NCBI GenBank assembly: GCA_007127275.1
Contig: SKZP01000259.1
Span: 1-8,652, forward strand
Origin: Planctomycetota bacterium
GTDB taxonomy: Bacteria; Planctomycetota; UBA8742; SKZP01
Length of the DNA stretch: 8,652 nucleotides
Reading direction: 5' to 3'
Shown here: positions 6,201 through 8,652 of the stretch, piece after piece
Numbering within the stretch: position 1 is the first letter of the stretch
How the letters are laid out: every line of letters starts with the position of its first letter
Translations under genes and position numbers: made by a program
The notes under the pieces: generated by a model
Database searches by the model: none
The model's input: only the letters and a program-made list of their open reading frames with translations
What the model was told of the DNA's origin: nothing

Positions 6201-7252
6201 ATCTTGACGACGAAGAAGTCGTCGAGCCGGCCGTCGGCCTGTAACTCGTCGAGGGTGCGTTCAATGGCCGCGCAGAGCTCGACCGTATTCGCCTCGTCGT
6301 TCTTGTAGAATTCGAGCACCGCGGCGGCGCGCCCGTTCAGAAAGATCAGGTCGTCGCGGAAGCTCGTGCGCTGCACAATTTCTGCGACGTCGGCGAGCTT
6401 GACGCCCCCCTGGATGGGCAACTCGCGCAGCTCCGCAAGCGAATTCAGCTTTGCGTCGGCGACGAGGTAGTAGCGGCGGTGCGAGTCTTCCAGCGTACCG
6501 AGCGAACGGGCGAAGTTCGCCTCGCGCAGGCGCTGCGTAAGCCGGTCCGGCCCAATGCCGAGCCGAGAGAGGTCGTCGGCGCGGGGTTGGATCTCATAAA
6601 AGCCGGTGATTGCCCCGCTCATCTCAATGTTGCTGATGCCGCCTAGCCCCTCGAGCACCGGCATCACTTCGTGATCAATGCGCGAAAACGCCTCCCCGGG
6701 GTCAAGCTCCGGCGAAAAGGTCAGCGCATACTCCGCCACGGGGCGGCTGTCCGGGTCGACCATGCCGATGTGCGGCGGGTTGAGCTCATGCTCGAGTTCC
6801 GCACGCATTCGGTCAATCCGGTCGCGCACCTCGGCGTAGGTCACCGACATGTCGGTGTCCTCCTCGAAGCGCAACATCACTCGCAGCGAACCGTCCCGCG
6901 ACGTAGTCCGCAAGTCGGTCACGTTCGGAACGCCCGCAAGGTGCTCCTCCACCGGTCGCGCAAGCGCCCGCTCCACCTCCTGCGGCGAAACCGCCGCGTC
7001 GGGATTGACGAAGCTTAGCCGCATCCACATCACCGGCACCTCGAGCCCCGCCGGCCACTGCTGCACCGGAATGCGCGAGTACGCAATGGAGCCCACCACG
7101 GCAATGGCCGCAAGCACCATCAACAGGGCCACGGGGCGCCGCACCAGCATCCGCACCATGCGCACCGCCGCCGGCTCTCGCCGAGGCCGTGGCGCCTCGG
7201 GGCGGTAGCGCGGCGAAGAGTCATGCGAAGAGTCGTCGAGATGCGGGGTCAT
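3212..7252 (-). CDS. Oversized RND efflux-type permease (HAE-like)
   Basis: The 1346-residue protein is an RND permease, a proton-driven inner-membrane exporter that usually works with a membrane-fusion protein and outer-membrane channel. AcrB-type members are about 1030-1050 residues. It has a cytoplasmic Arg/Pro-rich leader (1-35), TM1 (about 37-58), a first porter loop (59-365), and TM2-TM6 (366-520). TM4 has GMLVDNAVVIVENI (428-441), the place of the AcrB Asp407-Asp408 pair, here Asp-Asn. TM7 is at about 634-653, the second periplasmic loop at 654-1145, and TM8-TM12 at 1148-1305. TM10 has VVNNGIVLID (1214-1223), where AcrB has its relay lysine; Asn here is known in other RND branches. Three oddities: two extra hydrophobic segments between TM6 and TM7 (about 542-563 and 576-603), about 160 extra residues in the second loop (about 710-870) plus a Gly-rich turn (921-933), and an extra C-terminal membrane segment (1323-1343). 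The frame is intact. A good promoter lies about 48 bases upstream. No Shine-Dalgarno is clear; M32 (7159) is the alternative start. No partner genes are adjacent. Confidence 0.92.
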   Translation of the reverse strand: MTPHLDDSSHDSSPRYRPEAPRPRREPAAVRMVRMLVRRPVALLMVLAAIAVVGSIAYSRIPVQQWPAGLEVPVMWMRLSFVNPDAAVSPQEVERALARPVEEHLAGVPNVTDLRTTSRDGSLRVMLRFEEDTDMSVTYAEVRDRIDRMRAELEHELNPPHIGMVDPDSRPVAEYALTFSPELDPGEAFSRIDHEVMPVLEGLGGISNIEMSGAITGFYEIQPRADDLSRLGIGPDRLTQRLREANFARSLGTLEDSHRRYYLVADAKLNSLAELRELPIQGGVKLADVAEIVQRTSFRDDLIFLNGRAAAVLEFYKNDEANTVELCAAIERTLDELQADGRLDDFFVVKMSDDGEGISDSVRNLMETAALGGLCAFFILLLFLRRARLTLLIMVCTPLAMLIALIALYASGGSINMLSLVGFTLAVGMLVDNAVVIVENIARKRERDGDEDPESASAHGAGEVLLAVTLATLTTVVVFLPLMLLPGSAFLTFFMTAIGFTLCMAMIASLFVAIVFVPLAARHLAGSQRLSPRRLRFMRWMRTAGIPVLALAFGGSLVVSLVPGWRESLGVTNGFEGGLAVAGLALLVAAALLGLLALLWWLAPLGKPLDGFFARALERLRRAYLAVLRAALAHRIITLGVVVACVAGTVHVAQHGVEDTLEPLRIQERPSRNPDSVRLRVRLPDGMELAEARDVFAAFDATIAGIQEHDAPLAAMPDDLDPERLRWFFGERITHDAERGKLTWLGIKTEDDLDVALRLSQDSQWQRAIRDIYATSKRRVARTAMEALPEGVDAALLEEISDGRLHVRANGGSNDDSRSRDGDGNGYELIWRGRMFEEQHEALEELAPEHHAWMRAVRSLQAELQLQAVTSYMISFSARRGSIRLYFDPDDPTWDARLVGNTVAELMPTFPGVRVRYGWGRGGGGGGFGGGFGQQRLGIVLLGPETERLEALGEQIVSQLENVDGLVDPVTETEEGQPEVRLVLDREATVTQGAEPGRIARSLSFSLTGTRLPDLEMEDGTLRQLRLRMAPVTEYDGLRGQAVERMETLDEALDTRVPATPGEEPDSFTSTPLRSFVLEEPTYGTSLSRIQRLNRRTSLQITADVERGRDLAELIPEIEVVLHNVDFPAGYSYEWGERVRQWRGMDAELWTALLAAMFCVFVLMAVFFESLTKPFAILTTVPLAGIGAVWILMLTDTALDVVAIVGAVLLVGLVVNNGIVLIDLINRNVAAGLAVGDAVLDACAYRFRPILMTATTTIVGLIPMAQATGTFLGTSYYPIALTVIGGLITGTLLTLIVVPLVYTLIDDGLNGHALNRRTPTSRQALIATVATLALIAATVAAFVHAS

Positions 7253-7299
7253 CGAAGCACACCGGGTACAAAGCCGCAGAGTGGGGCACCGCCCGACGA

Positions 7300-7328
7300 A
7301 TCATATCCCGGCTCGGACAGAATCTCAA
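7300..7328 (-). promoter_or_regulatory. Sigma70-type promoter for the RND-kinase-thioredoxin cluster
   Basis: On the minus strand TTGAGA (7328-7323) and TATGAT (7305-7300) are separated by exactly 17 nt, each matching 5 of 6 consensus bases. This is the best promoter match noticed in the window. Transcription should begin near 7293, giving a leader of about 40 nt before the ATG at 7252, which favours that start over M32. It is the likely promoter for the whole leftward cluster, as no comparably good one was found before the kinase or thioredoxins. Confidence 0.65.
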
Positions 7329-7391
7329 AGCCTCCGTCTCGCACCCGCTGCCAAACGAACGGGGCGCGTGTGCCGTGCATCACTGAATTGG

Positions 7392-7426
7392 GGAACGGTC
7401 GTTTATCCAAGCCCACGAGCTTCGCC
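7392..7426 (-). repeat. 35-nt inverted repeat, left arm (REP/MITE-like)
   Basis: This arm, starting ggaacggtcgtttatccaag, is the reverse complement of 7675-7709 with 33 of 35 bases matching. Its distal end with the next bases can fold as cacgagc-ttc-gcccgtg (one mismatch), the core shared with the other family members. It lies 64 bases upstream of the RND promoter -35. The matched block stops sharply at both ends, as expected of a dispersed element and not of shared ancestry of the surrounding DNA. Confidence 0.8.
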
Positions 7427-7674
7427 CGTGATGCACCGCCGCGCCCGCGACAAGATCACCCTTGCATTGGCTGCGGCGGTCTTTGACTACGCGCGGACTT
7501 GGTCCGGCTCGGAGAATCTCGTCCTCGTCTGGTAACCGAAATGCTGTCACCTCTCGGAACTCAAAAAAGCGACGACTGAACGTGCTTCGGCCGTCATATT
7601 CGTACCGGGCAGAAAATGTCGTCGCAGCTACACTCGCCGGCCCCCTGCTCGCGGAAAGCTAGCTTGCCAGCTTC
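7427..7674. other. 248-bp interior between the two inverted repeat arms
   Basis: With its arms this segment makes a 318-bp unit (7392-7709) laid out like a non-autonomous MITE or a spaced REP doublet. No coding potential was recognised. It includes a perfect palindrome aagctagctt (7656-7665), and next to the right arm a gcttc-ggc-gaagc hairpin (7670-7682). No target-site duplication is evident outside the arms, so transposition is not demonstrated. Confidence 0.35.
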
Positions 7675-7709
7675 GGCGAAGCCCGTGGGGTTGGATAAAC
7701 GACCGTTCC
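7675..7709 (+). repeat. 35-nt inverted repeat, right arm (REP/MITE-like)
   Basis: This arm, starting ggcgaagcccgtggggttgg, pairs with 7392-7426 with two mismatches. The core gcgaagcccgtgggSttgg recurs in degenerate form at 1009-1041 and, in the other orientation, at 7811-7837. It is preceded by cttcggcgaag, giving a short hairpin typical of REP-type elements. Confidence 0.8.
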
Positions 7710-7810
7710 ACACCTTGCGAGATGCACGGGGGTGTGTCGTGCGGGGTGGGGTGCAGCCGCTTTTGTTGGGCCACAAATGCAAAGCACCCGCGCATGGAGA
7801 TCCGTAATCT

Positions 7811-7837
7811 CAAGCCCACGGGCTGCGGCCCGTGGGT
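7811..7837 (-). repeat. REP-like hairpin
   Basis: A perfect 9-bp stem, cccacgggc (7815-7823) with gcccgtggg (7828-7836), encloses a tgcg loop, with a further G-U pair at the base. With the preceding caag it reads, on the minus strand, agcccgtgggcttg, the same core as the 35-nt arms, so it is probably a partial family member. There is no T-run after it on either strand, which argues against a terminator. Confidence 0.6.
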
Positions 7838-7947
7838 CCCACGCGTTGCCGGAGTCTACCGCACGCAGAATGAATGTGCCGTCGTACTCCGCCCGCGGGA
7901 TGGGGGGGCGCAAGGACCCTCTCGTATGTGGTTCCGTCCAAACGTTT

Positions 7948-7959
7948 TTGCTGCAGCAA
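7948..7959. repeat. 12-bp perfect palindrome
   Basis: ttgctgcagcaa is a perfect palindrome following a T-run (7945-7949). It lies about 105 bases upstream of the hydrolase start and inside the right copy of the second repeat pair. It could bind a dimeric regulator or simply be part of the repeat. Confidence 0.35.
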
Positions 7960-7991
7960 TAGCCGGCTGCACCCGGGGTGTGTGAGGCGGC

Positions 7992-8021
7992 TTGTCGGTG
8001 CTGGGCCGCGTGCGGTACAAC
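7992..8021 (+). promoter_or_regulatory. Possible promoter of the hydrolase gene with overlapping operator-like inverted repeat
   Basis: TTGTCG (7992-7997) and TACAAC (8016-8021) are 18 nt apart, each matching 4 of 6 consensus bases. An exact 8-bp inverted repeat, tgtcggtg (7993-8000) and caccgaca (8021-8028), overlaps the -35 box and abuts the -10 box. A dimeric repressor site would sit this way. Transcription would start near 8028, about 37 bases before the ATG. Both calls are tentative. Confidence 0.35.
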
Positions 8022-8064
8022 ACCGACACCCCTTCGTCGCTACCTGCGCACGGACCGTCGACAC

Positions 8065-8652
8065 ATGGACCGCTTGCTTGTTTATTTCGGAGGGGTTGGA
8101 TTGCTGCTCTTGCTTGCGAGCGTGCCGTGGTGGCTCGTCTCGCCGGTGCGCGACGAAGTGCCCGCCACTGTGCAGCCGGGGCCGCCGCCGCCGGAGGCGG
8201 TGCAGGTCGGTGGGACGTTTCACCGTGGGGTGGTGCTCGGGGTGTTTCCGCACGGCAACGAGCGGCCGCGCTACGTGGAGGACTTTCGCGAGATTCGCGA
8301 ACTCGGCGCCAACACTGTGAGCCTCAACTTCAATTGGTTCATGGACTCCGTCCACGACGCCACGGTCTACCGCGGCCGCGCCGACCGCAACAACCAGACA
8401 CCGCACGACGACATCCTCAAGCAAGCGATCAACGACGCCCACGCCGAGGGGCTGCGGGTGATGATGTTTCCGAGCGTCTACCTGATGAGCCTCGCCGAGG
8501 GGCAGTGGCGCGGCACCATCCGTCCGCCGGACTGGTCGAACTGGTTTGCAAGCTACCGCTCGCTGATTGTCTCGTTAGCGCGGCTCTGTGAGGAATTCGG
8601 TGTCGAGTACCTTTGCATCGGCATTGAGCTGATCAGTTCGGAGCGTTTTACC
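8065..8652 (+). CDS. Membrane-anchored GH113-like TIM-barrel glycoside hydrolase, partial
   Basis: The frame is open from ATG at 8065 to the right edge (196 codons); the C-terminus is outside. Residues about 5-25 form a hydrophobic segment ending in PWWLVSP with no clear cleavage site, so it is probably a signal anchor. A Pro-rich linker (38-43) precedes the catalytic domain from about residue 50. The domain shows a (beta/alpha)8 pattern seen in GH113-type proteins: FHRGVVLGVF (52-61), LGANTVSLNFNWF (80-92), DILKQAINDAHAEGLRVMMFPSV (116-138), WRGTIRPPDWSNWFASY (148-164) and YLCIGIEL (182-189). In GH113 enzymes, which include beta-mannanases, the glutamate at the end of the IGxEL strand (here E188) acts as general acid/base; the nucleophile would lie beyond the window. 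Role: probably cleavage of beta-linked polysaccharide outside the inner membrane; the substrate cannot be told. No good Shine-Dalgarno is seen, but no better start exists for the anchor. It is transcribed away from the RND cluster. Confidence 0.82.
   Translation, partial: MDRLLVYFGGVGLLLLLASVPWWLVSPVRDEVPATVQPGPPPPEAVQVGGTFHRGVVLGVFPHGNERPRYVEDFREIRELGANTVSLNFNWFMDSVHDATVYRGRADRNNQTPHDDILKQAINDAHAEGLRVMMFPSVYLMSLAEGQWRGTIRPPDWSNWFASYRSLIVSLARLCEEFGVEYLCIGIELISSERFT

Larger units (their letters stand above)
7749..7974. repeat. Second inverted-repeat pair flanking the hairpin segment
   Basis: GGGTGCAGCCG at 7749-7759 is repeated as its exact reverse complement at 7964-7974. Similarity continues inward for roughly 20 more bases at lower identity: cttttgttgggccacaaa after the left copy against gctattgctgcagcaaaa read from the right copy. 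This looks like another short dispersed element present twice in opposite orientation. An 11-base exact match alone is modest evidence; the extended similarity raises it. Confidence 0.45.
7253..8064. other. Divergent intergenic region with two promoters and a cluster of inverted repeats
   Basis: This 812-base region separates the minus-strand RND cluster from the plus-strand glycoside hydrolase gene. ORFs in it are short, proline/arginine-rich, overlap each other in several frames and follow the repeat copies, so none is called. It holds a promoter reading left (7300-7328), a pair of 35-nt inverted repeats (7392-7426, 7675-7709), a strong hairpin (7811-7837), a second inverted-repeat pair (7749-7759 and 7964-7974), a 12-bp palindrome (7948-7959) and a possible promoter reading right (7992-8021). 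The stretches 7427-7655 and 7838-7945 show nothing recognisable apart from short G-rich runs such as that near 7903-7909. Confidence 0.6.

Noticed and set aside
7812..7837. The strong hairpin as a transcription terminator
   Set aside because: No T-run follows on either strand and no gene ends nearby; it fits the repeat family better.
7223..7985. Several 62-87 aa ORFs in the divergent intergenic region
   Set aside because: They overlap in multiple frames and on both strands, follow the repeat copies, and lack ribosome binding sites or recognisable domains.
7253..8064. CRISPR array or tRNA gene in the repeat-rich intergenic region
   Set aside because: Repeats are inverted, few and unevenly spaced, unlike CRISPR direct repeats. 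No cloverleaf with a T-loop motif was found.
7810..8442. 210-aa minus-strand ORF overlapping the hydrolase start
   Set aside because: It lies antisense to a recognisable glycoside hydrolase and runs through repeats; composition is low-complexity and there is no ribosome binding site.

Overview
The window is GC-rich bacterial DNA with six genes: five on the minus strand (positions 1-7252) and one on the plus strand running off the right edge. The Hanks-type Ser/Thr kinase has HRDIS at its catalytic loop where most bacterial kinases have HRDLK. That variant, the high GC and the secreted or anchored proteins would suit a Myxococcota or other former 'deltaproteobacterial' lineage. This is an impression from sequence style only. 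No rRNA, tRNA, CRISPR array or complete mobile element was seen.

Layout from left to right. (1) 1-764, minus: N-terminal 254 codons of a secreted protein with a signal peptide and a class I glutamine-amidotransferase-like fold, cut by the window edge. (2) 765-1140: intergenic, with a possible promoter for gene 1, a degenerate repeat copy and a long inverted repeat that probably ends the upstream operon. (3) 1141-1461 and 1569-1892, minus: tandem thioredoxin paralogues, one canonical (WCGPC) and one with an altered active site (TCTPC). (4) 1955-3049, minus: a soluble Ser/Thr protein kinase. (5) 3212-7252, minus: a very large RND efflux-type permease (1346 aa) with about three more predicted membrane segments and a much larger second periplasmic loop than AcrB. 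(6) 7253-8064: an 812-base divergent intergenic region with a good sigma70-type promoter for the RND gene, a weaker promoter overlapped by an inverted repeat for the plus-strand gene, and a cluster of REP/MITE-like inverted repeats. (7) 8065-8652, plus: start of a membrane-anchored GH113-like TIM-barrel glycoside hydrolase, cut by the right edge.

How the genes may work together: RND, kinase, TCTPC thioredoxin and canonical thioredoxin are co-directional with gaps of about 162, 62 and 107 bases, and the only clear minus-strand promoter lies just upstream of RND (-10 at 7300-7305). They may form one transcription unit ending at the inverted repeat at 1068-1123. A functional link between transporter, kinase and thioredoxins is inference from order only. 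The kinase, taken from its preferred start, contains no cysteine, so direct thiol control of it by the thioredoxins is unlikely. The RND gene has no membrane-fusion or outer-membrane-channel partner next to it.

The most unusual items are the enlarged RND permease, the tandem thioredoxins with a noncanonical partner, and the 35-nt inverted repeats (33/35 matching) that bound a 318-bp segment in the divergent intergenic region, with related partial copies nearby and near 1009-1041.
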